Source: an uncultured Succinivibrionaceae bacterium (GTDB lineage Bacteria > Pseudomonadota > Gammaproteobacteria > Enterobacterales > Succinivibrionaceae). From it: a DNA stretch of 62,401 bases. The stretch covers positions 1 through 62,401 of the forward strand of contig CALXOV010000014.1 in the NCBI GenBank assembly GCA_944390105.1. The letters are read 5' to 3'. Position numbers and translations under genes: made by a program. The stretch's first letter is position 1; every line of letters begins with the position of its first letter. This document shows, piece by piece, positions 43,202 to 53,166 of the stretch. Below the pieces are notes generated by a model that saw nothing but the letters and a program-made list of their open reading frames with translations, was not told the DNA's origin and searched no databases.

Positions 43202-45727
43202 TCAGTCCGTTTGCTTCTGCTGGCGATGTAGCGAATCAATGATGGTAATGACGATACCGCGAATATTGTTTTCCGTAGTCCGGTACGGGGCAATACGCAT
43301 CGTATAGAAACGATCATTAACTGCCGTTACTTCGCGATCAATCGGTGTTAAGTCCTTGAGCACGCTACGAGCATCTTCAATCACCTGTTCCTGCGGGAAG
43401 GAATGAGCAAAGATCTGCAGCGAACGCCCCACATCCTGCGGCATTAAATGAAATTCCCGCCCCACATATTCGGTAAATTTGCGGATATTGAGCTTGCTAT
43501 CAGCAAAAATAATACCGATCATGGTCGAAGAGAGGAAGTTTGACAGATCGTTATCCATCATGGTCAATTCCTCAAGCTTCTGCTGATACTCCGAATTGAC
43601 GGTATACAGCTCTTCATTGACCGACTGCAACTCTTCATTAGAACTTTGCAACTCTTCATTGGCCGTCAGTAGCTCCTCATTGGCCGCCTGCAACTCTTCA
43701 TTGACCGTCTCCAGCTCGCCGATGGTGGTACGCAGCTCATTTTTATTGTCCTGCAGCTCATGCTCAAGATCGCGGATGCGCTGCGCGGCTGTGTGGTTAA
43801 TATCATATTTCTCCACTCGCTCATCAGCCTGCTGATGAGCATGCTCTAAAAACAACACCACAATAAGTCCACTGTCATCATCATTATTTTCAGGATTCAT
43901 CGGATGGACAGAGAGATCCAGCAGCTTGCGGCCCCGCGGCAAATCAACCACAATATCTGTATAAGTGAAACTCTTGTGTTCAGTGCGACAGCGATTAATT
44001 GCCGTGGAGGCAATTAAATTGAGATCTTTATTGATCATCGAGAACAGATTGAAGCTGGCCTTACCCGGCACGATATTAATGAACTCAGAAATACTGCCGA
44101 AAAAATGCACTACTTCATTGTGTGCATCGATCACCACCGAAGGCGGCAGGAAGCGCTCCATATATTTGACGTAAAGCGCATCAAATTTCTGCTGCTGATC
44201 TTCACTACTCTGCACTTTGTGGTGATTGGGCACCACCGGGAAGTACGACGGCACTTTAAACACCGGAGTCTGCAGATCATCTACATTGCCTTCGGCAATA
44301 TGCACATAGATTTTCTCTTGGCTTGCCACCGGCTTGAACACCGCAGTGTATTCGCTGGCCGTCTCGCTTTTACCTAAGAACAGATACCCTCCGTTTTTCA
44401 GCGCAGCATGAAAAATGGCAAAGACCGCGCGCTGCAACAGCGGTTGAAAATAAATCAGTACATTACGGCAGGAGATAAGGTCCAAACGGCCAAATGGTGG
44501 ATCGGCGAACATATTGTGCGGCGCAAAGATGATCATCTTGCGAATTTCTTTAGAGATAATGTACTGATCACCTTTTTCAGTAAAATAGCGGGTTAAGCGC
44601 TCCGGGCTAATGTCCTCGGAAATACTTTCAGGGAACTCTCCCTTGCCAGCTTTTTCAATAGCCTGCGTATCAATATCGGTAGCGAAAATCTTTACATCGC
44701 GACGCAGATTGCTCTCCTCCATCAGCTCATGCATTAAGATGGCAAGCGAATAAGCTTCCTCACCTGTCGAGCAGCCAGCTGACCAAATGCGCACCGGTTC
44801 TTTGGGGTCGCCGCTATGCAGAATTTTAGTAAGCACCGTATTCTTGAGCTTTTCAAAAAACTCGGCATCACGGAAAAAGCGGGTCACGCCGATGAGGATG
44901 TCCTTCATTAAAAGCTCTGTTTCAACCGGATTATCTTCTAAAAGCCGCGCATAGGACTCAATATCCTTACTCTTAGTGACTACCAGACGGCGCTCAATGC
45001 GTCTTATCACGGTATTTTTCTTGTAGTAAGTAAAATCGATGCCGCTTACTTTTTTCAGATCAGCATAAATCCGATCGAGCAATTCACCGTCGGTTAAGTC
45101 AGGAGTCGCCTGCGGCAACGTACTTTGATGATAGTTAACTAAATTAAGCAACTCTTCGGCAATGCCCGAAGGCGGTAAAATGAAATCGGCCAAACCAGTA
45201 TTGATGACCGAGCGCGGCATACCATCAAATTTAGCGCTTTTAGGATCCTGCGCCATTACAATGCCGCCATGCTCTTTAATCGTCTTAATGCCATTGGCAC
45301 CGTCTGACCCCGTCCCCGAGAGCACAATGCCGACCGCGTTTTCGCGTGCCTCATCAGCCAACGAGCTGAAGAATAAGTCTATTGGATGATTAATCCCGCG
45401 CGTTACCGGATCGGTCAGCAGCAGATGGCCAGCTTTAATCGTCAGATTTTTCTTTGGCGGAATCAGATACACCACATTGGGCTCCACCTGCATTAAGTGC
45501 TCAGCCTGTAACACCGGCATGGAGGTGTACTTGCCTAAAATTTCCGCCATTAAGCTCTTATAGTCTGGCGATAAATGCTGCACAATGACATAGATAATGT
45601 CCGAATTAGGCGGCAGCGACAGCAGAAACTGCTGCAGCGCCTCCAAGCCGCCAGCGGATGCGCCAATGCCGGCAATCAGCCTGACTTTAGCTTTACTTTG
45701 CGTTTTTGATTGCGGGGTATATTCCAT
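43202..45727 (-). CDS. CheB-CheR fusion with coiled coil and PAS domain
   Basis: An 841-residue protein. About 15-200 is a CheB methylesterase domain (IAGIGASAGG, VLSGTGSDGANGIKTIKEHGG). About 215-480 is a CheR methyltransferase (IRIWSAGCSTGEEAYSLA, ATDIDTQAIEKAGKGEFPE, DLISCRNVLIYF). A coiled coil of ELQxxNEEL repeats (about 650-710) and a PAS domain (about 725-835) follow. Similar proteins usually continue into a histidine kinase; this one stops after PAS. It would adjust methylation of chemoreceptors or an unknown target in response to a PAS signal. It follows the EAL gene after 30 bases, probably as one transcript. No receptor or CheA is nearby. Confidence 0.9.
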   Translation of the reverse strand: MEYTPQSKTQSKAKVRLIAGIGASAGGLEALQQFLLSLPPNSDIIYVIVQHLSPDYKSLMAEILGKYTSMPVLQAEHLMQVEPNVVYLIPPKKNLTIKAGHLLLTDPVTRGINHPIDLFFSSLADEARENAVGIVLSGTGSDGANGIKTIKEHGGIVMAQDPKSAKFDGMPRSVINTGLADFILPPSGIAEELLNLVNYHQSTLPQATPDLTDGELLDRIYADLKKVSGIDFTYYKKNTVIRRIERRLVVTKSKDIESYARLLEDNPVETELLMKDILIGVTRFFRDAEFFEKLKNTVLTKILHSGDPKEPVRIWSAGCSTGEEAYSLAILMHELMEESNLRRDVKIFATDIDTQAIEKAGKGEFPESISEDISPERLTRYFTEKGDQYIISKEIRKMIIFAPHNMFADPPFGRLDLISCRNVLIYFQPLLQRAVFAIFHAALKNGGYLFLGKSETASEYTAVFKPVASQEKIYVHIAEGNVDDLQTPVFKVPSYFPVVPNHHKVQSSEDQQQKFDALYVKYMERFLPPSVVIDAHNEVVHFFGSISEFINIVPGKASFNLFSMINKDLNLIASTAINRCRTEHKSFTYTDIVVDLPRGRKLLDLSVHPMNPENNDDDSGLIVVLFLEHAHQQADERVEKYDINHTAAQRIRDLEHELQDNKNELRTTIGELETVNEELQAANEELLTANEELQSSNEELQSVNEELYTVNSEYQQKLEELTMMDNDLSNFLSSTMIGIIFADSKLNIRKFTEYVGREFHLMPQDVGRSLQIFAHSFPQEQVIEDARSVLKDLTPIDREVTAVNDRFYTMRIAPYRTTENNIRGIVITIIDSLHRQQKQTD

Positions 45728-45757
45728 AAATTATCCTTATACACATTAGTATGCAGT

Positions 45758-48700
45758 TTAAGCCCTGGCTGCAGTGCTGGGAACTTGTTTTAGATATTTA
45801 GCCGCAAATAGTTCAGGTTCAATGGCCTTATCATATAAAAAGCCTTGGGCATAGCGGCAGCCGGCACGGCGCAGGATCTGCTCCTGCTGGCGCTGCTCCA
45901 CGCCCTCGGCAATGACCTGCATATGCTGTTCATTGCTAATGCGGACAATACTCTCAAGCAACGATTGGCCCACCTTGTTTTCCGGCAGATCCGCAATCAG
46001 CGAACAATCAAGCTTAATACAGTCAAACTGCACTTTAGAAAAGAGCGACAAATTAGCATATCCGGCGCCAAAATCATCCAAGGCGAATTTCATGCCGATA
46101 TCGCGGTACGGCTGCAGTGCACGCAGCAGCGTAGCTTCGGCAACTTTGCAGGCAGTTTCGGTAATTTCAATTTCAATCTGATCGGCCGCATTCTGCGCAT
46201 AATGACTCAATATGGCCAGCACGGCGCCAGCAGTTGAATGGTCAAACAGAGTAAAACGCGAAAAATTCACCGACACCGGCACTAAACGATAGCCCTGCTG
46301 CTTCCAGCGTTGCTGACGCTGCAGCACACTTGATAGCACAAACAGATCAAGGTCACGCAATGTGCCTTCCCGTTCCATACGGGAAATAAAGTTCACCGGC
46401 GATATGAGCGAACCGTCCGCGCTCAAACCGCGCACTAAAGCCTCAGCTCCAATCACCTCCTTGGTCTCAAGATCGACTTTGGGCTGATAGCACACTGTAA
46501 ACTGTTTAAGCAGACGCTCCGCATCGACATACGGCAGCGCTGGTGCCGGGTACAGCGAAGCTGCGCTCGGCTCTTTTCCGCGCAACATCATGGTGCGTAC
46601 TTCCTGCACCAGTTCATTTCCGCTAAAGCGCCCGCGCGCCCATGTCGCGGCGGTAAGCAGGTACGCATGGCACGAACGGCGGCACAACTCTTCACAGCGT
46701 TTAGCTCTATCAAAAAACAGCTCTTTAGTGGTATTAGTCACTAAGACTAAAAATTCGCTGTCAAGAGTATGGAAAATTAAGTAGCTACCAAAAAAACGGC
46801 GCAGCAAATCAGACAAGGTCTGCAGAAGTTGCGCACAATGCTGGTAGCCATGCTGATAAGACAGCTGCAGCAGCTGCGGCACGCTTACGGCAAACACGCC
46901 AAGCGAGCTGTAGGAGGAATCTGTCATCTGCTCGATCTGCTGATTGAAGACCGGAAGCGGATAAATTCCCTCGCCCGGCTCTCCGCTGCCAATGAAGTTA
47001 GCGCGCATTTGCACGATTTTCTGATGCAGCTGCGCCAAGTACGGCTTTAAACGCTCAGCTAATGTAAAATTACCGCCCGATTTAAAAGGATTATCAAAAC
47101 AGATAACACCGCTTAACTCACTTTTAGTGTTAAAAAAAGGCACTGCGGCAAAGGACCACATTTCATGCCGTATCGCACTTCCTTTAAGGTTAAGCGAGCG
47201 TTCGCGCTCTGCCACATAACAGGTGCGGCGCGAATCTATTGCCCGTCTCAGCAGCGGCATTCGTGCAATCGACAAGCCCGACAACAGTCCTTTGAAGCTA
47301 GGGCAGTTCTGCGCATCCCACTCATACATTTCCTCAATTTCACGCCCATTGCTGATAAGGCGCAACGTATACACGCGATCACAGCCATAAAAATGCCCTA
47401 GGCGCATAATTATCTGATTTAGGGCCGCGGACGGGTCATCAATTTTAATCTGCAAATCAAGCAAATCAAGGAGCAAAGCATTTTCTGTCGCAGAGAGTAC
47501 GGCTTGGCTGGCGGCTACCGGCAGCGCCGCGGCAGCATCGGCAAACAGCAGATGCTCTTCTTGCTTGGCATTAAGTTCATAAGCTGTTGGCAGCAGTTCA
47601 ATGCAATCCGTTCCGCGCTGTTCAAGGCGCGCACAGCACAGCACCGCCGCGCGATTGAACTCATCAAAAGCCTCAACAGATAAATGGCCGCAGCACATGG
47701 CGCTAACAAAGCGTACCCCAGAAAAACTCTGCTGGCTTAACATGCCGCGCACAAAATGAAACGCCTCTTCAATCTCCCGGCGTGCTTTAATCACATTCAC
47801 ATTGCCCGGCAAGAGCAGCGAAAAGCAAGTATCATGCAATCTGCCAAGCAGACCGCTTGAAGCAAAGTACAGGCTCAGTGCCCCGCCAATGTAATCGAGC
47901 GCGGACTGCACTTCAGCATGCGGCAAATGCACACACTTAATCACTGCATAAGCGCCAGCTCCCTTACTCTGCTGTATCAACCCCGCAAAGGTATGCCGCA
48001 TACTGTGCCAGTCATAAACACCGCTTGCAAGCTCTGGACGATCGGCTTTAAGCAGCGCGCCGCAGGCGGACGTTAACTCATCCAGATACTGCATGAAGAC
48101 AAAAGCATACAGCGTCCCAACCTCCGGAATGCGCTCAAGTAAGGTGCAAGCTTTAATACTGCGCACATAACTTTGATTTTCGACAATCTTAAAGTTAAAA
48201 CTCAACCAGTGGTGCCCTTTTGCCTGCAACTCTTGCAGATTATCGCGGGCAAAAGCTTTCTCTAAATTGTTCCGCTCATTAGGGGCAAAAACATGCTTTA
48301 GCGCCCCGCGCAAAAATCCTGCATAATCGGCATACAGCGGCTGCAGCGTCAGGCTGCGTCCGGCATACCACAGCTGCTCCACGCGTCCAGTGCTTAAGTT
48401 GACGCAGACATAACTGTACAGTTTGGGCAGTAATTTTTCCCAAAGCCGGGTGGCCATGGTGTGCAACGGCAGTGTGGTCAATTGCTCAAGCGGAGTGATG
48501 ACTCCTAAAGCGCGCTCAGGGGATCCGTCTGCAGCAAAGAGCATGCGGTAATACAACGAATACCAAGCATAAGGTTGCTCTGGGCCGGAGCGCATAATGA
48601 AAGCGCCACTACCGACCTTCTGCCCCGCCATCAGGCGGCGCAAAAACAGCCGCAGTTGCGCGGCACTACTTTCATGCACCCATTGGCCCAGCCAATCATC

Positions 48701-49258
48701 ATTAAGCGCCAGCTGACAAGCATGCCCCCCTAAAGTGCCGAGCTTAGGGTCAAATAGCGCAAAAGTTTTGCTTTTTAAATCAATTTCCCACAGCTTTTGC
48801 GCAGTTTGCGACAGAGCCAGCTCAAGGCGCACATTATATTCGCGTAGCTCCATTAAACTACGACTTACCGCGGTAACATCGTGCGACAATTCCAAAAGAT
48901 ACAGCTGCGATGAAGCTTCACGATTAAGCGGAATAACTTTAATTTCGCGATAAAACGGCTCGTCATTATCCGCCGGCATGCATTGCTGCACCATGGTAAA
49001 ACTGCGGCGACTGACTAAGGCCTCCTGCAGCTTGCTACGATACCTAAGCTCATCCTCAGGGCTAAGTCCAAGCAGCGACAATGCACACGGCAACTGCGGC
49101 ACCTCCGGCAGCTTTAACAAAGCTGCCGCCTGCGGCGAGAGAAAGATCAGCTGCAGCGTCCCGTCAGAACGCAATTCATAAACAGCACTGCCTTCAAACA
49201 GCTGCTCTGAGGTTAGTTGCAACTTCCCCTGTTGAAAAAGAGATTGGGATGTACTCAT
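45758..49258 (-). CDS. Large PAS/GAF protein with degenerate GGDEF and intact EAL domain
   Basis: An 1166-residue signalling protein. The N-terminus (about 15-130) looks PAS-like, followed by a second sensory region. About 420-590 resembles a GGDEF fold lacking the GGDEF signature. About 615-780 is GAF-like (NQIIMRLGHFYGCDRVYTLRLI, VICFDNPFKSGG). About 790-915 is another GGDEF-like fold with LDSEF in place of GGDEF. The EAL domain (about 930-1160) keeps EALVRG, NFSRF, EITETA, ALDDFGAG, IKLDCSLI and IAEGVE, so c-di-GMP phosphodiesterase activity is expected. No membrane helix is seen. It is paired with the CheB-CheR-PAS gene. The likely role is lowering c-di-GMP in response to a cytoplasmic signal. 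Confidence 0.85.
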   Translation of the reverse strand: MSTSQSLFQQGKLQLTSEQLFEGSAVYELRSDGTLQLIFLSPQAAALLKLPEVPQLPCALSLLGLSPEDELRYRSKLQEALVSRRSFTMVQQCMPADNDEPFYREIKVIPLNREASSQLYLLELSHDVTAVSRSLMELREYNVRLELALSQTAQKLWEIDLKSKTFALFDPKLGTLGGHACQLALNDDWLGQWVHESSAAQLRLFLRRLMAGQKVGSGAFIMRSGPEQPYAWYSLYYRMLFAADGSPERALGVITPLEQLTTLPLHTMATRLWEKLLPKLYSYVCVNLSTGRVEQLWYAGRSLTLQPLYADYAGFLRGALKHVFAPNERNNLEKAFARDNLQELQAKGHHWLSFNFKIVENQSYVRSIKACTLLERIPEVGTLYAFVFMQYLDELTSACGALLKADRPELASGVYDWHSMRHTFAGLIQQSKGAGAYAVIKCVHLPHAEVQSALDYIGGALSLYFASSGLLGRLHDTCFSLLLPGNVNVIKARREIEEAFHFVRGMLSQQSFSGVRFVSAMCCGHLSVEAFDEFNRAAVLCCARLEQRGTDCIELLPTAYELNAKQEEHLLFADAAAALPVAASQAVLSATENALLLDLLDLQIKIDDPSAALNQIIMRLGHFYGCDRVYTLRLISNGREIEEMYEWDAQNCPSFKGLLSGLSIARMPLLRRAIDSRRTCYVAERERSLNLKGSAIRHEMWSFAAVPFFNTKSELSGVICFDNPFKSGGNFTLAERLKPYLAQLHQKIVQMRANFIGSGEPGEGIYPLPVFNQQIEQMTDSSYSSLGVFAVSVPQLLQLSYQHGYQHCAQLLQTLSDLLRRFFGSYLIFHTLDSEFLVLVTNTTKELFFDRAKRCEELCRRSCHAYLLTAATWARGRFSGNELVQEVRTMMLRGKEPSAASLYPAPALPYVDAERLLKQFTVCYQPKVDLETKEVIGAEALVRGLSADGSLISPVNFISRMEREGTLRDLDLFVLSSVLQRQQRWKQQGYRLVPVSVNFSRFTLFDHSTAGAVLAILSHYAQNAADQIEIEITETACKVAEATLLRALQPYRDIGMKFALDDFGAGYANLSLFSKVQFDCIKLDCSLIADLPENKVGQSLLESIVRISNEQHMQVIAEGVEQRQQEQILRRAGCRYAQGFLYDKAIEPELFAAKYLKQVPSTAARA

Positions 49259-49465
49259 ACGCTTGCGCTACGCCGTTAGCCAGTTATTTAGTGCTGGTCT
49301 TGTTAGTATGGATTAAGCTAAAGTAGCGCGGTTCTTGCCGTTTACCAGCAAGTAAAGACACTACATTATTTTCCTATCATAATACCTTTTACCGTACTCG
49401 CTACAGCGCAAACGCATAAAATCAAGCCAGATCACAAACCAAGACGCTGCAAGCCGCACTTGTCC

Positions 49466-50896
49466 TTAAGATGCCGTCAGCACCTGCTGCATCAAGGCAT
49501 TAGTGTGCGTTGCATCATTATCCCCTCCCACCGCAGTCATCAGCTGCAGCAAAGTTGACAGCTGCCCCCGCTTAGCCTCAAGCAGCGCTAAAGCGGCCGT
49601 GCGCGCGGTATCAGAAGCATCTAGCAAATCTGAAAGCGGACAGGCACCTGCACGGTAACGCGCTTCGTAGCGTTGATAGTTAAGGTTAGCAAGCGTGGCG
49701 CGTTCCTCCATGGTGCGCACCGCACCTCGGTAGTAATTAGCCGCATCTATCGCATCGGCGGTTTCCTGCAGCGCCGTTAGATAGGTGTTCACAAAAGTAA
49801 GCTTAGCCCGATCGAGTTCCACTAAGGCCGCATCTTCGGTATAGGAAAGCTCATTGTAATTTAAAAACGGGAAGGTTATTGCCGCGCCTAAGCTGCCGAT
49901 AGGGTCTGAGAGCAGACGCGCCAAAGCTGTACCATCCCCTGCCGTAAGGCCCGCAGTTAAATTAAACTGCGGATAAAAATTGAGCCGCGCCGCGTCACTG
50001 CCGGCTAAAGCGGCGCGCAACCGCGCTTCGGCTGCCTGCAAATCAGGACGGCGGGAGAGAAGTTGCGCCGGCAGCAGCAGCGAAAACTCCGGCAGTATTG
50101 CCGCCTCAAGCGGTGCAATGGAAAGCTCACTTTGCGGCGGCAGATTTAACAGCAGACACAAAGCGTTATGCGCCGCATAATACTGCTGCCTGCGCTGCTC
50201 TAGCGTATCCTGCACCGTTAAATGATCAACCTTAGCCGAAGCATAATCAAGGCCATCGGCCGCCCCGGCTTGATACATGGCCTGCACGAGGGAAAGTCGG
50301 CGGCTTGAAGCCTGTAAATCCTGTTCGCCTAAATCGAGCGCAGCTTTAGCATACGCATACTGCCAATAAGCGCTGCCGACGGTCTCCACGACGCTCAGAC
50401 GCATGGCCCAATAATCATAGGCCGATGCCTGAAAGTTCTCAGCAGACTCGCGTTGTGCCGCAGCTAAACGCCCGAAAAGATCAACTTCATAACTTAATGA
50501 CAGCGCACTGCCGCTATTCTCGCCATGCGCAGTGCCGTGCGCAAGCTCTTTAGTCAACTCACCGCGCACCGCAGCATCAGCCGTCGGATGGGTATTAGTG
50601 GAGGTCAATCCTAACTGTGCCCGCGCCGCCTCTACATTTAAATAAGCATCATTTAAATCGTAATTGACGCTAAGCGCAGTTTCAATCAACGCATTTAACT
50701 TGGGATCAGCAAAGCGCTGCCAATAGCGTTCACCAACTTCCGGACCTAAAAAGTCCTGCGCATGCGCAAAAGAATCGACTACCGGCAGGGTTGGACGCTC
50801 ATATTCAGAGAGCATTAAAGAACAGCCCGACAACATTACGCTGAGGCTTAAGCACAGCGCCGAGCGGCGCAATCTGACAAAATAAAGCTTGCTCAT
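49466..50896 (-). CDS. Outer-membrane efflux lipoprotein (TolC/NodT-OprM family)
   Basis: A 476-residue outer-membrane factor with a lipoprotein signal (MLSGCSLML, acylated Cys near residue 25). Two repeats of the coiled-coil barrel fold are visible, marked by DAYLNVEAARAQLGLT and QAAEARLRAALAGSDAARLNFYPQFNLTAGL. It provides the outer-membrane exit for a tripartite pump. It is the last gene of the macA-macB-pepT-rmlD-like-OMF run; its ATG overlaps the preceding gene by four bases. Thus MacA, MacB and this protein likely form a complete MacAB-type exporter. Confidence 0.9.
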   Translation of the reverse strand: MSKLYFVRLRRSALCLSLSVMLSGCSLMLSEYERPTLPVVDSFAHAQDFLGPEVGERYWQRFADPKLNALIETALSVNYDLNDAYLNVEAARAQLGLTSTNTHPTADAAVRGELTKELAHGTAHGENSGSALSLSYEVDLFGRLAAAQRESAENFQASAYDYWAMRLSVVETVGSAYWQYAYAKAALDLGEQDLQASSRRLSLVQAMYQAGAADGLDYASAKVDHLTVQDTLEQRRQQYYAAHNALCLLLNLPPQSELSIAPLEAAILPEFSLLLPAQLLSRRPDLQAAEARLRAALAGSDAARLNFYPQFNLTAGLTAGDGTALARLLSDPIGSLGAAITFPFLNYNELSYTEDAALVELDRAKLTFVNTYLTALQETADAIDAANYYRGAVRTMEERATLANLNYQRYEARYRAGACPLSDLLDASDTARTAALALLEAKRGQLSTLLQLMTAVGGDNDATHTNALMQQVLTAS

Positions 50897-51804
50897 AATC
50901 TCTCCTGCAGTAACGTCTGCAGATAGCTCTGCAGGCTGTTCTCCAGCGGCGGAGGGGTCAGCGATGTCGCTTGCCGCAACTGCGTGCAGTCAAGGCGCAG
51001 ATCGCAACTCCGCCGCACTTGCGGATACTGTTTAAGATACGCGGCATAACTTAGCGCGCGCATAGCCGGCATTCTTGGCAGCAGTCCCAGCGCCCTAGCT
51101 GCAGCAAATATATCCGCAGCAAAATCATACACTGACAGCGCCTGCGCCCCCACACAGTGATAAATTAAACTCCCCGTGCGGGAGGTGGGCGGCTGTTCGC
51201 ACAAGCGCGTTAACCCTGCGGCGACAAACCCATAGGGCGTAGGCATCACCAAATTATCGGCAATAAGATCAAGCGTAGTACCGTTTGCCAAGGCTTGCCT
51301 TGCCGCCTGTAGCAGCCTAGTGACTAAATCCCCTGGCGCGCCATAAAGACTGCCCGTGCGCACAATCAGCGCGCCCCCTGCGTGTAGACAATATTTTTCA
51401 GCTATAAGCTTACTTTGTCCGTAGGTATTAAGCTCCCCCCACTGCGCGCGTGACGGAGCTTCGCGATGCGGTCCGCAAACTGGCGGCAATACGTAATCAC
51501 TCGAGACCTGCACTAAAAGACAGTGCCTGCGCTTGCAGTAATTAAGTAGCGTTTTTACGCCAAGCGCATTAACCGCAAAGGCAGCTGCCGCCTCGTGCTG
51601 CGCAGCTGCCACCTGAGTAAAGGCAGCGCAATTGATAATCGACTGTGGAGCAAAAGTACACAATCTAAGCCAAGCTTCCGGCGACGGAACAGGCAGAGAA
51701 AAATCAGCATGGGAGAGCTGCAGCACTTGATGGCCGCGCTCTAAGGCAACGCGCGACACTGCCTGCCCTAAGCGCCCGGAACTGCCAATTACGGCAAGCC
51801 TCAT
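50893..51804 (-). CDS. RmlD-like NAD(P)-dependent sugar-nucleotide reductase
   Basis: A 303-residue short-chain dehydrogenase of the dTDP-4-dehydrorhamnose reductase type: N-terminal VIGSSGRLGQAV (the family usually has GxxGxxG), SIINCAAFTQVAAAQ, VQVSSDYVL, and the catalytic YGQSKLIAE (Tyr-x3-Lys). It overlaps pepT and the outer-membrane factor by four bases each side. RmlD itself makes dTDP-L-rhamnose, but no other rml genes are here, so another substrate is likely. The related MAT beta-subunit family is an alternative. Confidence 0.75.
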   Translation of the reverse strand: MRLAVIGSSGRLGQAVSRVALERGHQVLQLSHADFSLPVPSPEAWLRLCTFAPQSIINCAAFTQVAAAQHEAAAAFAVNALGVKTLLNYCKRRHCLLVQVSSDYVLPPVCGPHREAPSRAQWGELNTYGQSKLIAEKYCLHAGGALIVRTGSLYGAPGDLVTRLLQAARQALANGTTLDLIADNLVMPTPYGFVAAGLTRLCEQPPTSRTGSLIYHCVGAQALSVYDFAADIFAAARALGLLPRMPAMRALSYAAYLKQYPQVRRSCDLRLDCTQLRQATSLTPPPLENSLQSYLQTLLQERL

Positions 51805-53102
51805 GCCAGCTCCGCTGCGGCAGTAAGCTCAATTAAAGCTTGGCTGCAATTAAGACTGGCCAGTAGCGCTCCTACCGGCAAACATTCATACGGGCCATGG
51901 CAATTTAACGCACCGGTAAAGATATTAGGACATGGCAGACCGCGTGCCGATAAATTAGAGCCGTCAGTACCGCCGCGAACCCAGTGCTCAACTGGCGTCA
52001 CCCCTGCCTTGGCATAAGCTGCCCGGCAGAGTTCTAGGATTTGCGGACGCGTCTGCAGATATGCCGCAAGATTAACATATTGATCGCGGATCTCCACTCT
52101 AACGCTCCGCGGATAAATGCGATTGATCTTTGCGGCTAAATTTTCCACAAAAGTCTTGCGCGCCTTCAGTCCATCAGTAGAAAAATCGCGCAACAGCAAA
52201 TGCACCTGAGCCTGCTCAACGCCTCCTGTTAACTTATACACATGATAAAAGCCGTCCTGCCCTGCAGTGGTCTCCGGAGCCTCATTTTCCGGCAATTGCA
52301 GCACAAAGCTACTGGCTAATTTCGCGGCATTAATCAATTTACCGCATGCGCTGCCGGTATGAATTGCCCGTCCCTTAAAGGTGACCGTGCAGGCAGCGGC
52401 GTTAAAAGTAGCCACATCCAGCTCTCCTTGCGCACAACCATCAATCGTCACTCCGAAATCAGCTCCTAGCTCAGCAAGGGGCACGTAATCGGCTGAGCGA
52501 CCGATTTCCTCATCCACTGTAAAAATAAAGCTGAGTGGACCGTGAATAAGATCACCGGCAAAGGCCCTATCAATTAAAGTCAACATTACAGCACATCCGG
52601 CCTTATCGTCAGCGCCCAAAAGCGTGGTGCCGTCAGTGACGATGATGTCATCGCCACGATGCGCATTAAGCTGCGGGCACAACTGCGTGGTAAGACGCAA
52701 TCCCGAGGAAAGCGCTATCGTCCCGCCTTGATAATTACAGATAAGCTGCGGCTTTACTCCGCGTCCGCTGCAGTCAGGCGCCGTATCAATATGCGCCAGC
52801 AGCGCAAGATGCGGCGCCTCTTCACATCCCGCTGAGGCAGGAAGATGAACGCAGAGCACGCCTTGATCGGTCTGCCAGATTTTAAGCGCGACCTGCAGTG
52901 CAGCTGCCTTAGCGGCAATTTCTGTTTGCAGCGTCTGCAGCAGCGTACGCTGGCTTGGGGTAGAAGGCGCCGTCGTACTGCTTTCATCTGACTGCGTATC
53001 CTCTCTCACTAAACGTAAAAACGTCGCAACCACCGGATAGGTTTTGGCGACACTAGCTAAGGCCTCCGCGCCCTGCGGATGCTCCAGCGGCAATTCGGTC
53101 AT
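51801..53102 (-). CDS. pepT: Peptidase T (tripeptide aminopeptidase, M20)
   Basis: A 433-residue metallopeptidase removing the N-terminal residue of tripeptides in the cytoplasm. Zinc-site motifs: LALLAHIDTAPDCSG, DGTTLLGADDKAGCAVML, FTVDEEIGRSADYV and WVRGGTDGSNLSARGLPCPNIFTG. The length is slightly above the usual 408 because of a Ser/Thr-rich insert near residues 35-50. It lies between macB and the RmlD-like gene in the efflux operon, an unusual place for it. Confidence 0.93.
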   Translation of the reverse strand: MTELPLEHPQGAEALASVAKTYPVVATFLRLVREDTQSDESSTTAPSTPSQRTLLQTLQTEIAAKAAALQVALKIWQTDQGVLCVHLPASAGCEEAPHLALLAHIDTAPDCSGRGVKPQLICNYQGGTIALSSGLRLTTQLCPQLNAHRGDDIIVTDGTTLLGADDKAGCAVMLTLIDRAFAGDLIHGPLSFIFTVDEEIGRSADYVPLAELGADFGVTIDGCAQGELDVATFNAAACTVTFKGRAIHTGSACGKLINAAKLASSFVLQLPENEAPETTAGQDGFYHVYKLTGGVEQAQVHLLLRDFSTDGLKARKTFVENLAAKINRIYPRSVRVEIRDQYVNLAAYLQTRPQILELCRAAYAKAGVTPVEHWVRGGTDGSNLSARGLPCPNIFTGALNCHGPYECLPVGALLASLNCSQALIELTAAAELA

Positions 53103-53166
53103 GGGTAAATCCTGCTTTAACGTAAAAAATCACTTATCTTTGCTTGCAGGTGCAACTTTAACATAC

